Shown here in pieces: positions 9,338-17,749 of a stretch of DNA of 64,000 nucleotides. Source of the DNA: JANNBN01 sp963763885 (GTDB taxonomy: Bacteria; Actinomycetota; Acidimicrobiia; Acidimicrobiales; JANYDT01); the NCBI GenBank assembly GCA_963763885.1, contig CAVXQD010000002.1:186001-250000 (forward strand). The letters are read 5' to 3'. The number at the start of each line of letters is the position of its first letter. Within the stretch, counting starts at the first letter, position 1. The notes below the pieces were generated by a model. That model was not told the origin of the DNA. It did not search any database and saw only the letters and a program-made list of their open reading frames with translations. The translations under genes were made by a program, and so were the position numbers.

Positions 9338-11080
9338 ATGACTGCGCCCTCTGCAACACCTCCTCCCGAGGCGACGAAGACCGACTCCCTTGCCAATGCC
9401 ACCAATTCCGGCGGCCAGCACACGGGCGCGCAGCAGCGTGACTTCATCCGTGACCAGGTCGCAGCAGACCTTGCCAGCGGGCTGATCAGCACCGTGGTCA
9501 CCCGCTTCCCGCCAGAGCCCAACGGCTTCCTACACATCGGCCACGCCAAGTCGATCTGCCTCAACTTTGGTATCGCGCAAGAGTTCGACGGGCGCTGCAA
9601 CCTGCGTTTCGATGACACCAATCCAGTCACCGAGGATGCGGACTACGTCCGCGCCATTCAGGACGACATCTCTTGGCTCGGTTTCCATTGGTCTGGAGAC
9701 ATTCAGTACGCATCCGATCGCTTCGAGCAGCTCTACGAGTGGGCGCAGGTGCTCATCCGCAAAGGCCTTGCCTACGTGGATGATCAGGACGCCGAAACAA
9801 TTGCGGCCACACGCGGCGCCATCGGCGTCCCCGGCGTCGACAGCCCGTACCGTACGCGCAGCGTGGAAGAGAACCTCGACCTGTTCGCCCGCATGCGCAA
9901 TCGTGAGTTTGAAGACGGCGCCAAAGTGCTGCGCGCCAAGATCGACATGAACCACACCAACGGGCAGATGCGAGACCCAATCCTGTATCGCATTCGCCAC
10001 GTGCATCACCACCGCACGGGCAACCAGTGGTGCATCTATCCCACCTACGACTGGGCACATGGCCAATGCGACGCAGCCGAGGGAATCACACATTCCATCT
10101 GCACGCTGGAGTTCGACGCGCACCGCCCGTTGTACGACTGGTTCCTTGCCAACCTGGATCTGCCAGCGCCACTGCCGCACCAGTACGAGTTCGCTCGGCT
10201 CAACCTCACCCACACGGTGATGTCCAAGCGCAAGCTGCTACACCTGGTGCGAGAAAAGATGGTGAGCGGGTGGGACGATCCCCGCATGCCAACCATCCGC
10301 GGGCTCCGTCGCCGCGGCTACCCGGCCTCGGCAATCCGAGCCTTCTGCGCGCATATCGGTGTTGCCAAGACCAACAGCATCAACGAGATCGAACTGCTCG
10401 AATCGTTCGTGCGTACCGAACTCAACCGTACGGCCACGCGCCGCTTGGTTGTGCTGAACCCCATCAAGGTGGTCATCACCAACTGGCCAGCTGGTGAAGT
10501 GGAATGGGTCGATGCGGTGAACAACCCTGAAGACCCTGAGAGCGGCACTCGCAAGGTCCCGTTCAGTGGCTCGCTGTACGTGGAGGCTGACGACTTCATG
10601 GAGGTCCCGGCGCCGAAGTACTTCCGCCTATTCCCGGGAAACGAAGTGCGCTTACGGTATGGGTACTTCGTGAAATGCACAGGTGTGCTGAAAGACGATG
10701 CCGGAAACGTGGTGGAAGTGCACGTGACCTACGACCCGCTCACCAAGGGCGGCAACGCACCAGACGGCCGCAAGGTGAAGACCACGCTGCACTGGGTGTC
10801 TGCCGATCACGCGGTTCCGGTGACCGCCGGGCTGTACGACCGGCTGTTCACCGAAGCTCACCCCGAAGCCGTCGAGGGGCACGATTCACTTGAGTTCCTC
10901 AACCCGGCATCGGTCGCGCAGGTCCACGGTTTCGGCGAACCCGCGGTGGCTGACGCTGCTGACGGCGAGGGACTGCAGTTCGAACGACTTGGCTACTTCG
11001 CCTACGACGCTGCGTCCGCCATGTTCCACCGCACGGTGGGTTTGAAAGACGAGTGGGCGCGGGTCCAAAAACGAGCGTGA
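9338..11080 (+). CDS. glnS: Glutaminyl-tRNA synthetase
   Basis: 580 residues. The class I HIGH motif sits in RFPPEPNGFLHIGHAKS (about residues 66-69). RFDDTNP, the GlnRS-typical DWAHGQCDAAEGITHSICT and the KMSKS equivalent VMSKRKL (about 294) follow, then the C-terminal beta-barrel domains (PFSGSLYVEADDF, FPGNEVRLRYGY). It charges tRNA-Gln with glutamine. Most actinobacteria lack GlnRS and use GatCAB transamidation, so its presence is notable. A hairpin terminator follows at 11096. Confidence 0.95.
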   Translation: MTAPSATPPPEATKTDSLANATNSGGQHTGAQQRDFIRDQVAADLASGLISTVVTRFPPEPNGFLHIGHAKSICLNFGIAQEFDGRCNLRFDDTNPVTEDADYVRAIQDDISWLGFHWSGDIQYASDRFEQLYEWAQVLIRKGLAYVDDQDAETIAATRGAIGVPGVDSPYRTRSVEENLDLFARMRNREFEDGAKVLRAKIDMNHTNGQMRDPILYRIRHVHHHRTGNQWCIYPTYDWAHGQCDAAEGITHSICTLEFDAHRPLYDWFLANLDLPAPLPHQYEFARLNLTHTVMSKRKLLHLVREKMVSGWDDPRMPTIRGLRRRGYPASAIRAFCAHIGVAKTNSINEIELLESFVRTELNRTATRRLVVLNPIKVVITNWPAGEVEWVDAVNNPEDPESGTRKVPFSGSLYVEADDFMEVPAPKYFRLFPGNEVRLRYGYFVKCTGVLKDDAGNVVEVHVTYDPLTKGGNAPDGRKVKTTLHWVSADHAVPVTAGLYDRLFTEAHPEAVEGHDSLEFLNPASVAQVHGFGEPAVADAADGEGLQFERLGYFAYDAASAMFHRTVGLKDEWARVQKRA

Positions 11081-11095
11081 GACTTGGTGCGATTT

Positions 11096-11118
11096 GTCCT
11101 CCTGAGCAGGACTTTTTT
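11096..11118 (+). terminator. Rho-independent terminator of glnS
   Basis: A 5-bp stem GTCCT/AGGAC with a 7-base loop is followed directly by six T residues, 15 bases after the glnS stop and just before the end of the convergent uppP gene. Confidence 0.6.
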
Positions 11119-11133
11119 GCACCAGTCGGCAGG

Positions 11134-12012
11134 CTATTTGATGACGTTTGTTGCGATTAGCGCAGCGGTGCCGATGCCCGCTGCGATGCGGTACCAACCG
11201 TATGGTGCCAGCCCGCCCTTCGTGAGGGTGGCGATCATGAACCGCACGGCGACAAACGCTGCGACGGCGGCAACCACGATTCCGACAAGGGGCGCCCCAA
11301 TTCCGTAAGTGTCTTGGACAACGGATCCGTCGGACAGCAACGAGTACGCGGTCGCAGCCGTGAGCGTGAGCAAGCCGAGCAGAAAGCTGAATTCAACCGC
11401 AGCCACAAGTGACAGGCCGACAAGCAAGCCGGCCAGGATGGTCACGAAACTACGGCTGGTGCCTGGCCACAGGGCAGCCACCTGTGCACAGCCGATCATG
11501 AGCGCCTGTTTGGTGGACAGCTCCTCCAACGCAAAACCTTTGCGATCCTTAAGCCGCGGCCACAGCACCAGCATCACAATGCCACCAACGATCCAAGCGA
11601 TGACGATGGGCCACGGCTTCAGCAACTTCTCGCTGATGAGCGAGTCCCCACCCTTGCCAATCACCGCAGCTGGAACGAACGCGACGATAAGCGCGATGAG
11701 CAATTTACGACCGACAGCGTCACGGCCGATGAGGCCGTTGAGAACCGATAGCACGCGCCGCCACGAGATGACGAGGACTGCGGCGATTGCGCCGAACTGG
11801 ATGATGACGGAGTATGCGTCCAGCGCAACCTTGTCCGTGCCACTGACGTCGCCCAGGCCGAGCAAACGGCCGACCACCAGCAAATGCCCTGTGCTGCTGA
11901 TGGGGAGGTACTCCGTGATCCCCTCGACCAAGCCGAGGATGACCGCCTTCCACATAGGCAGGTGATCTGACCCAGACGAAGCGGCGACGACGAGAGTATG
12001 AGCAAGGTGCAC
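11134..12012 (-). CDS. uppP: Undecaprenyl-diphosphatase UppP (BacA)
   Basis: 292 residues, polytopic membrane protein. The first catalytic block EGITEYLPISSTGHL lies near residue 30 and the second, PGTSRS, near 182, with the usual hydrophobic helices between and after. It recycles undecaprenyl pyrophosphate to the monophosphate carrier for cell-wall synthesis and confers bacitracin tolerance. It ends convergently with glnS. Confidence 0.95.
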   Translation of the reverse strand: MHLAHTLVVAASSGSDHLPMWKAVILGLVEGITEYLPISSTGHLLVVGRLLGLGDVSGTDKVALDAYSVIIQFGAIAAVLVISWRRVLSVLNGLIGRDAVGRKLLIALIVAFVPAAVIGKGGDSLISEKLLKPWPIVIAWIVGGIVMLVLWPRLKDRKGFALEELSTKQALMIGCAQVAALWPGTSRSFVTILAGLLVGLSLVAAVEFSFLLGLLTLTAATAYSLLSDGSVVQDTYGIGAPLVGIVVAAVAAFVAVRFMIATLTKGGLAPYGWYRIAAGIGTAALIATNVIK

Positions 12013-12103
12013 GGCGGGTCAGCCTAAGCGTCGGCAGGTAAGGGGGATGCGTGCTGGGTGGAATGACTTGTGCAAGCCCGCAGGAGCGGTCTGTGCGCTG
12101 GCG

Positions 12104-13531
12104 TCACAACGTTTGGCTGGACTGCAACCGATCCGAGAACGGACGCGGCCGACCAAGCAGGCCAATCAGGTCTTCCTCTGGCATTGCTGGGCAGATGAGG
12201 TGGCCCTGCGCATGGCTGATACCCACGGTCTCTACCTGGCGGAGCACCTCAAGGCGTTCGACACCTTCGGCGATCACCGTCGCGTTGAGCGCACGAGCAA
12301 CATGGACAAGGCCAAGGACCATGCCGGACTCGGCGGATCCGCTTGTCATCGATGCAGTCAGCGTTGGGTCCAACTTCAGTACGTCGACTGGGAATTCTCG
12401 GAGTTCGGCAATTGGAAGGCCGACACTGCCCACGTCGTCCAATGCGATGCCGATGCCGATGGCACGTAGGTCGTTCAGCACCTCCCGATGGCGGGCGATG
12501 TTGGTGAGGGTGGCAAGCTGCAAGTCAAGCGTGCATACAGATGACGGTAGGTTGTGTTGCTCGAACTTCGCCTTCAGGCTTTCGACCAAACCAGGCTGAC
12601 CAATCTGTCGTGGTGACAAGTTGAGGACCAGACCAAGGTTGGCAAGGTGAGGGCTACCGGAACGTAAGCGCGCAATGAATGCTGACGCATTGTCCAGCAT
12701 CACCTGCCACAGGCCGGGCAACAGACCGCAGTCTTCAGCGACACTCAAGAAGGCCGCTGGGGGAAGCACTCCCAGCTCCGGATGGATCCATCGAACGAAC
12801 GCTTCAAGCGCCACAACGTCGCCGCTTGCAACGTTGATGATGGGTTGGTACCAAGGACGGATGCCGCCGTTGCTCAGCGCGTTCCGCAGCTCGGACTCCA
12901 TCCGCATACGGCCAACGGTCTCTGCACGTAACGCACTGTCGTAAATCTCCCAACGGGCACCGCCGAGACGTTTTGCGCGGTGCATTGCGGCAAGCGACTG
13001 ATCCAGCAGGTCGCCAGCTGACGTGGTTCCATCGCTGACGGATACGCCGACGGTGGCAGTGAGCTGCACGTGATGACCGTTGACCTGCATCGGCTCCCGG
13101 AGCGCGCCTTCGATGCGGCCGGCGATCGCGATGACTTCGTGGGGGTCGGTGAGCATTTCGGTGAGCACCGCAAACCGGTCACCCTCAATGCGTGCAATCA
13201 CATCCGACGTGCGGCCGGCCTTGCGGAGCCGGTCGCCGATCGCACGCAGAACTTCGTTGCTGACCTGACGGCCAAGAGCGTCGTCAACCAGTGAAAAGCG
13301 GTCCATGCCGATCATCAACATCGCAGCGTGTTTGCGTTGGCGAGCCGAGCGATCGATGGCGCGTCCAGCTTCCAGCAACATTGCGGGGCGATTCCCCAGG
13401 TCGGTGACCTCATCGACCAATGCGGCGCGTCGAACCCGATCGTCTTCGCCGGACGCGAAAGGGGTGCTGTAAGAAGCGGCGAGCGGTGAGGATTCGTTCA
13501 CGTTTGTGTCATCGGTTGACGGGAGCTGCAC
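12104..13531 (-). CDS. Degenerate GGDEF-EAL protein, probably non-catalytic
   Basis: A GGDEF-type domain (LVDEVTDLGNRPAMLLE, then MIGMDRFSLVDDALG) carries IEGDRFAVL where GGDEF should be. The EAL-type domain has ALEAFVRW instead of EAL, keeps LNLSPRQ, but has LDLQLATLT where the third acidic ligand sits and LDDVGSV in place of DDFGTG; AEGVE is kept. Both domains are therefore probably inactive and may sense c-di-GMP or bind a partner. The frame stays open to 13819, overlapping the upstream gene by 220 bases; I chose the GTG at 13531 because homology begins just after it, but the start is uncertain. No membrane segment. Confidence 0.7.
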   Translation of the reverse strand: MQLPSTDDTNVNESSPLAASYSTPFASGEDDRVRRAALVDEVTDLGNRPAMLLEAGRAIDRSARQRKHAAMLMIGMDRFSLVDDALGRQVSNEVLRAIGDRLRKAGRTSDVIARIEGDRFAVLTEMLTDPHEVIAIAGRIEGALREPMQVNGHHVQLTATVGVSVSDGTTSAGDLLDQSLAAMHRAKRLGGARWEIYDSALRAETVGRMRMESELRNALSNGGIRPWYQPIINVASGDVVALEAFVRWIHPELGVLPPAAFLSVAEDCGLLPGLWQVMLDNASAFIARLRSGSPHLANLGLVLNLSPRQIGQPGLVESLKAKFEQHNLPSSVCTLDLQLATLTNIARHREVLNDLRAIGIGIALDDVGSVGLPIAELREFPVDVLKLDPTLTASMTSGSAESGMVLGLVHVARALNATVIAEGVERLEVLRQVETVGISHAQGHLICPAMPEEDLIGLLGRPRPFSDRLQSSQTL

Positions 13532-13598
13532 CTTGAGGGTTTCTTCAGGTTCGCGTCGCGCTTCTTGATGACTTGGCAGCCGAGAACAACCCAGAGGA

Positions 13599-14051
13599 TC
13601 AGCCGCGTGGGCGGCGGCGTCGGCTGTATGGGATCGCCTTGTCCCAACGGGACCAGAACTTTTGCGACCGGCTTGGGTTGGACCAGCTTCCAACTGGAGG
13701 CCGTACGGTACGTGAACGTGTCCGCGGATTGCTTGGAAGCGCGCTGCCCTCGACATCGTTGCCTTCAGGCGAATTGGCGAGGGAGTCCTTCTGCGCTTGT
13801 TGCCATTGCACGAGCACACGCTTGAATCGGCGGTCCAGAAACCAACCCACTAACACGGCGCTGGCTCCCGCGAAGGCGATGGCAAAGAGGAACGGTCGCC
13901 CTGACGAAGCCAGCAGGATGGAATCGAACACGAAGAACGCTGCGGCGGGGATCTGTACGAACGAACGACGTGACGGAGGCGACGGAACAGGATCGGCCGG
14001 ACCGGTTTCGTGAGGTTCGTCGGCCGAAGGGGGAACCTGCGAGGGTGTCAT
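13599..14051 (-). CDS. Small membrane protein, unknown function
   Basis: 150 residues from the ATG at 14051, which overlaps the stop of the upstream nuclease gene (ATGA). A proline/serine-rich N-terminus is followed by two hydrophobic segments around residues 35-50 (PAAAFFVFDSILL) and 54-70 (FLFAIAFAGASAVLVGWFL), then a basic cytoplasmic-looking tail ending RRRRPRG. No known domain recognised. Coupling to the nuclease genes suggests co-expression, but no function follows from that. Confidence 0.6.
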   Translation of the reverse strand: MTPSQVPPSADEPHETGPADPVPSPPSRRSFVQIPAAAFFVFDSILLASSGRPFLFAIAFAGASAVLVGWFLDRRFKRVLVQWQQAQKDSLANSPEGNDVEGSALPSNPRTRSRTVRPPVGSWSNPSRSQKFWSRWDKAIPYSRRRRPRG

Positions 14052-14869
14052 TGCTGGAGGCTCCTCGCCGCGTCGCAGTTGGTGCGAAATGGACACCACT
14101 TGCAAACGTGTTCGGTGGGTGTCGGTGGAAACTGCTGCTCGGTTCTGATGCGTGCGATTGCAGTATCGATGCGTTGTCGGGCAGCTGCAAGGTGCTGGCG
14201 GGTGACGTCCAAGGAGACCAGCCGATCATTTGCGGCTTCGGGTTCGTTGCCGAGGTACTCGTAGGTAACACGGATTGGCGAGCCGGGATAGTGCGCAGCA
14301 ACAAGGATTGCGTAGATAAGTGCACCTACATCTTCGCCTAGCTCGGCGATGGGTGCCCCGGTCTTGTAGTCACGTACTTCGACCGTGCCGTCGGGGTGAC
14401 GCCACAGCGCATCGATGCGTCCGTTGACGAGCGTCGCTTTGCCAGGTATGAACCAACGCAGGTCGATTTCGCCACCGACGTACTCTGCGCCGTCTTGCCC
14501 CGGGCAGAGATCGAGGTGGCGTTGCACGGCCCTGCTGACGGCGGGAATGGGAGGCTGTTCAGCGCACACTTGATTGGTCTGATGGTGCGTGCCCGGGTTG
14601 CTGTGGCGTGCGTGCAATTCTTCGTGCACATATGACCCGATGGTCGAGGCGGAGACGCCACTTTGGTCTGGTCTGCCGTTCGGCAACTCCCCAGCTGGGT
14701 CAAGTGACGCGTCGGGGTTTGTCTCGTCTCTGAGGTTGAGGACGCGTGCGAGGAAGTATCTGCGACGACACAGATCAAACTCTCGTAGCCGTGAGGCAGT
14801 GATCACCAGCACACTTGGGGCCGGCTGGAACTTGGCTCCGAGCGGCAAGCGGTCAATGGGTTGGTTCAT
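14048..14869 (-). CDS. PD-(D/E)XK nuclease with Fe-S staple (RecB/Cas4-like)
   Basis: 273 residues from the ATG at 14869, which overlaps the upstream stop (ATGA). The N-terminal FDLCRRRYFLARVL supplies one Cys and the C-terminal VCKWCPFRTNC three more: the 4-Cys Fe-S staple seen in AddB/Cas4-type nucleases. The catalytic core is intact: GRIDALWRHPDG (Asp) and VEVRDYKTG (Glu-x-Asp-Tyr-Lys). It probably degrades or trims DNA ends, perhaps with a helicase not in this window. The frame extends upstream to 14956 but those residues overlap the neighbour. Confidence 0.8.
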   Translation of the reverse strand: MNQPIDRLPLGAKFQPAPSVLVITASRLREFDLCRRRYFLARVLNLRDETNPDASLDPAGELPNGRPDQSGVSASTIGSYVHEELHARHSNPGTHHQTNQVCAEQPPIPAVSRAVQRHLDLCPGQDGAEYVGGEIDLRWFIPGKATLVNGRIDALWRHPDGTVEVRDYKTGAPIAELGEDVGALIYAILVAAHYPGSPIRVTYEYLGNEPEAANDRLVSLDVTRQHLAAARQRIDTAIARIRTEQQFPPTPTEHVCKWCPFRTNCDAARSLQQ

Positions 14870-15666
14870 TCGGGGTAAGCCTCGATGAGGTCCGGCGTGC
14901 GCGTGGCGCTGACTGCCGGGCAGTTGCGCACGAACGCGCATCCTGAGCACCACCACCCATCGGTGGGAGTTGCATTTGGGCCGGCTGCAATGGCCGCGTC
15001 CACAACTTCACCGAATTCGCGGAAGGTGCGGCGAAGGTCTTGGTGAGTGAACACTGCCGTGTTCAACGTTGACGAGCCGGTGGGGCGAACCGTGAGGCGC
15101 TGCGACTCGCCTTCTGCAGCTCCGAGTGCAATGAGGCGAAGTGCGTCTGGTCGCGTGTCTGCCTCGCCGGTGGGTGCGGGGCCGACCGAGACAGAGCGGA
15201 AGACGATGGAGCCGGACCGACGTGATGCGTCGCCAAGCTGAGGGGTGAACGCAAGGCGAACAGCGGCAGTGAGCGTTGCGCCGGCGTGTCCGATTGCCGT
15301 GGCGAGCGGCGTGTCGGCTTTGGCATGCAACTGCACACTGTTGGCTTCTGTTTCCGATCCCCAGGCTTCTTCGTAGGCGGCAAGCGCAGTGAGGAACCGC
15401 GCCGCTTCTTCATGGCCAAGCTCGGAAGGTGGTTCTGCGGTAGTCAGTGCGTCGGACAATTGGTTGGGTGCACCAAGCCCCGTGTCTTCATGGTTGCGGT
15501 GTGCATCGAGGATTGCCACGGCGATTGCGTTGCCAAGCCGGAAGGCGCCGTCCGATGACCGTGGTCGCGCCTGCTCAGGATCAAGCAACATGGCCGCATA
15601 CCGTTGACATGACCAAGCCGTGAGGGCCTGACCTGCCGAAAGTCGTGGACCATTGCGCATCGCCAA
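14866..15666 (-). CDS. Nuclease-like partner protein lacking a recognisable catalytic core
   Basis: 266 residues. Its ends mirror the neighbouring nuclease: LSAGQALTAWSCQRYAAMLL at the N-terminus (compare SASRLREFDLCRRRYFL) and WWCSGCAFVRNC at the C-terminus (compare VCKWCPFRTNC), so the four-Cys Fe-S staple appears conserved. In between I find no GxxD...ExK motif. It may be an inactive paralogue forming a heterodimer with the 14048-14869 product, to which it is coupled by a 4-base overlap. Divergent from gpgS; 99 bases separate them. Confidence 0.6.
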   Translation of the reverse strand: MAMRNGPRLSAGQALTAWSCQRYAAMLLDPEQARPRSSDGAFRLGNAIAVAILDAHRNHEDTGLGAPNQLSDALTTAEPPSELGHEEAARFLTALAAYEEAWGSETEANSVQLHAKADTPLATAIGHAGATLTAAVRLAFTPQLGDASRRSGSIVFRSVSVGPAPTGEADTRPDALRLIALGAAEGESQRLTVRPTGSSTLNTAVFTHQDLRRTFREFGEVVDAAIAAGPNATPTDGWWCSGCAFVRNCPAVSATRTPDLIEAYPE

Positions 15667-15765
15667 GAGGGTACCCGGGGCGGGGCCTCATCAGGACGGG
15701 CGCGATCGTTGGAGTGCGGTATGGGTTTCGTGACCAGCTGTGAGGGCTGACAGGATGGGAGGGTC

Positions 15766-16617
15766 ATGCAGCCCGAAACTTCGACGGCCCCTTCGACGGC
15801 CCCTTCGACGGCGCAGATCCGGGTATGGCCAGTAACCGATCAGATTCCGGACCGTGGCACATCCCGGGTGTCGGTGTGCATTCCCGCACGCAATGAGGCT
15901 GGCACGGTCGGGTCCATCGTTGCCTCGATCGTGGAAAACCTTTCGGGTTTTGTTGACGAGTTGATCGTGATCGATGACTCGTCGACCGACGACACCGGGG
16001 CGGTTGCTGAGGCGGCTGGAGCAACGGTGGTTCGGACAGCAGATGCCCTTGCCGACCAACCAGTGGGGAATGGCAAGGGCAATGCCATGTGGGCCGGAGT
16101 GCGCTCCGCCACAGGTGACATTGTGGTGTTCTGCGATGCGGACCTTGAATCCTTCACGCCTTCCTACATTTCGCGCCTCGTTGAACCGTTGCTAGAGGAC
16201 CCGACGGTGATGCTGGTCAAGGCCTTCTACCACCGAGCAACAGATTCCAGCGGAGAAGGCGGGGGGCGCACTACCGAGCTGATGGCTCGTCCGTTGCTGT
16301 CGTTGCTGTTCCCCGTGCTGGCAACCCTTCGACAACCGCTGAGTGGGGAGTTTGCGCTCCGCCGGTCCGTAGCTGCTTCCGTGCCGTTTGTGCAGGGCTA
16401 TGGCGTGGAAGCCGGCCTTCTCATCGACGTTCTGGAGAGGTATGGACCCCAGGCGCTGGTTCAGGTCGACGTGGGTATCAAACGTCACAGACACCGCAGC
16501 ATCCCGGAGTTGGCGGTTCAGGCCCGTGAGATCGCCTCGGTAGTGCTGACACGCTCTGGAGCCCCAATTGCGGGGCATTTGGCGCACGCCGAGCGCCCCC
16601 CGCTCGCCTCGATCTGA
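15766..16617 (+). CDS. gpgS: Glucosyl-3-phosphoglycerate synthase (GT81)
   Basis: 283 residues. GT-A fold: RVSVCIPARNEAGTVGSIV, VDELIVIDDSSTDDTG and the DxD-containing VVFCDADLESF; later QPLSGEFALRR and GYGVEAGLLIDV, all typical of GpgS. It transfers glucose from an NDP-glucose to 3-phosphoglycerate, the first step to methylglucose lipopolysaccharide or glucosylglycerate. The N-terminus carries a 12-bp direct repeat (three copies, 15779-15814) encoding PST-APST-AP, possibly variable. Cytosolic. A weak hairpin follows (16622-16692). Confidence 0.85.
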   Translation: MQPETSTAPSTAPSTAQIRVWPVTDQIPDRGTSRVSVCIPARNEAGTVGSIVASIVENLSGFVDELIVIDDSSTDDTGAVAEAAGATVVRTADALADQPVGNGKGNAMWAGVRSATGDIVVFCDADLESFTPSYISRLVEPLLEDPTVMLVKAFYHRATDSSGEGGGRTTELMARPLLSLLFPVLATLRQPLSGEFALRRSVAASVPFVQGYGVEAGLLIDVLERYGPQALVQVDVGIKRHRHRSIPELAVQAREIASVVLTRSGAPIAGHLAHAERPPLASI

Positions 16618-16621
16618 CCAC

Positions 16622-16692
16622 ACAACTCGGGCCCAAATCCCACACAACTCGACCAAAACTGGCGAAAAACTGGCCCGAAATGCCCGAGTTGC
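16622..16692. other. Imperfect inverted repeat between gpgS and the NifU-like gene
   Basis: ACAACTCGGGC at 16622-16632 pairs with GCCCGAGTTGC at 16682-16692 (10 of 11), with shorter ACTGG direct repeats between. There is no T-tract, so a transcription terminator is possible but not shown. Confidence 0.35.
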
Positions 16693-16759
16693 GCGTATGT
16701 GGGGTGGGGTTTCTCCTACCACGGTGGTGTAAACCCCCGGGATCAGGCAGAATGTTGCC

Positions 16760-17101
16760 ATGACCGATTTGGCAGTGCTCTCTGACGACGCAAGGGCCGA
16801 GCGGCTCAAGGCTGTGCAGGCAGTCATCGAACTGATGCGTCCCGTCGTCCAACAAGACGGTGGTGACCTGCAGTTGCTGGCCGCAGACGTTGAATCTGGC
16901 GTGGTCGAGGTGCAGTTGCAGGGCTCGTGCAGTTCCTGTGCGGTCTCCTCAACCACACTGCAAGCAGGCGTCTCGCGCATCCTGAGAGACCGTTTGCCGT
17001 GGGTCACTGAAGTCATCGGCGGCGTGGCGGAAATGGACGAGGAAGAGTCCCGCTCCATGGGCATGGGCGGCTACGTGCCCAAGCACACCTACGACGACTG
17101 A
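16760..17101 (+). CDS. NifU C-terminal domain protein (Fe-S scaffold)
   Basis: 113 residues. NifU/Nfu domain: VIELMRPVVQQDGGDLQLL, then the cluster-binding GSCSSCAVSS (Cys57, Cys60) and LQAGVSRILRDRLPWVTEV. Such domains carry a [4Fe-4S] cluster to target proteins. The acidic/Met-rich tail (EMDEEESRSMGMGG) is unusual. It is immediately upstream of ribA in the same direction, 9 bases apart, so probably co-transcribed. Confidence 0.85.
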   Translation: MTDLAVLSDDARAERLKAVQAVIELMRPVVQQDGGDLQLLAADVESGVVEVQLQGSCSSCAVSSTTLQAGVSRILRDRLPWVTEVIGGVAEMDEEESRSMGMGGYVPKHTYDD

Positions 17102-17110
17102 GCCAGACAT

Positions 17111-17749
17111 TTGAAGCACGTCTCGCCGAACCCAGCGGGTGGATCACCCCTTGCGGTTCGCAACTCCGTAACGGTGCCGCTGCATTTCGCTGACGGCTAC
17201 TCCACCACGGCGCAAGTGTTCAGCTTCCATGGCTTGGCCGATGGCAAGGAACACATCGCGCTTGGCCTTGGCGATTACGCATCGCAACAGGTCCCGCTTG
17301 TGCGCCTCCACTCAGAGTGCCTCACAGGAGACGTGTTTGGTTCACAGCGCTGTGACTGCGGCGCCCAGCTTCGTGAGGCCGTCGAAGCAATCACCAAGGC
17401 TGGCGGGTTTGTGCTCTACCTCCGCCAAGAGGGTCGTGGCATCGGGCTGTACGAGAAACTTGACGCGTACACACTCCAAGATCAAGGTATGAACACATAC
17501 GAAGCCAATCGTGCGTTGGGACGGGGCGACGATGAGCGCAGTTACATCGTGGCAGCGCAGATGCTCACGGCGCTTGGTGTCAAACGGATTGACCTCCTCT
17601 CCAACAACCCTGACAAGTCCGAGCAGATCGAGTCCCTTGGTATCCAGGTCGCCCGCCATGTGCGCACCGGTGTGCATGTGTCCGATGCCAACTTGGCGTA
17701 TCTCACTGCCAAGGCTCAGCAAGGCGCGCACACCCTCGACATCCCATGA
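17111..17749 (+). CDS. ribA: GTP cyclohydrolase II
   Basis: 212 residues. Zinc cysteines 70, 81 and 83 lie in ECLTGDVFGSQRCDCGAQL; the GTP-binding and catalytic stretch LYLRQEGRGIGLYEK and the family-typical VKRIDLLSNNPDK are present. It opens the GTP ring, the first committed riboflavin step. It is stand-alone, without a fused DHBP synthase. No ATG or GTG fits; the start is TTG at 17111. The stop overlaps an ATG at 17746 belonging to the nitroreductase gene. Confidence 0.92.
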   Translation: MKHVSPNPAGGSPLAVRNSVTVPLHFADGYSTTAQVFSFHGLADGKEHIALGLGDYASQQVPLVRLHSECLTGDVFGSQRCDCGAQLREAVEAITKAGGFVLYLRQEGRGIGLYEKLDAYTLQDQGMNTYEANRALGRGDDERSYIVAAQMLTALGVKRIDLLSNNPDKSEQIESLGIQVARHVRTGVHVSDANLAYLTAKAQQGAHTLDIP

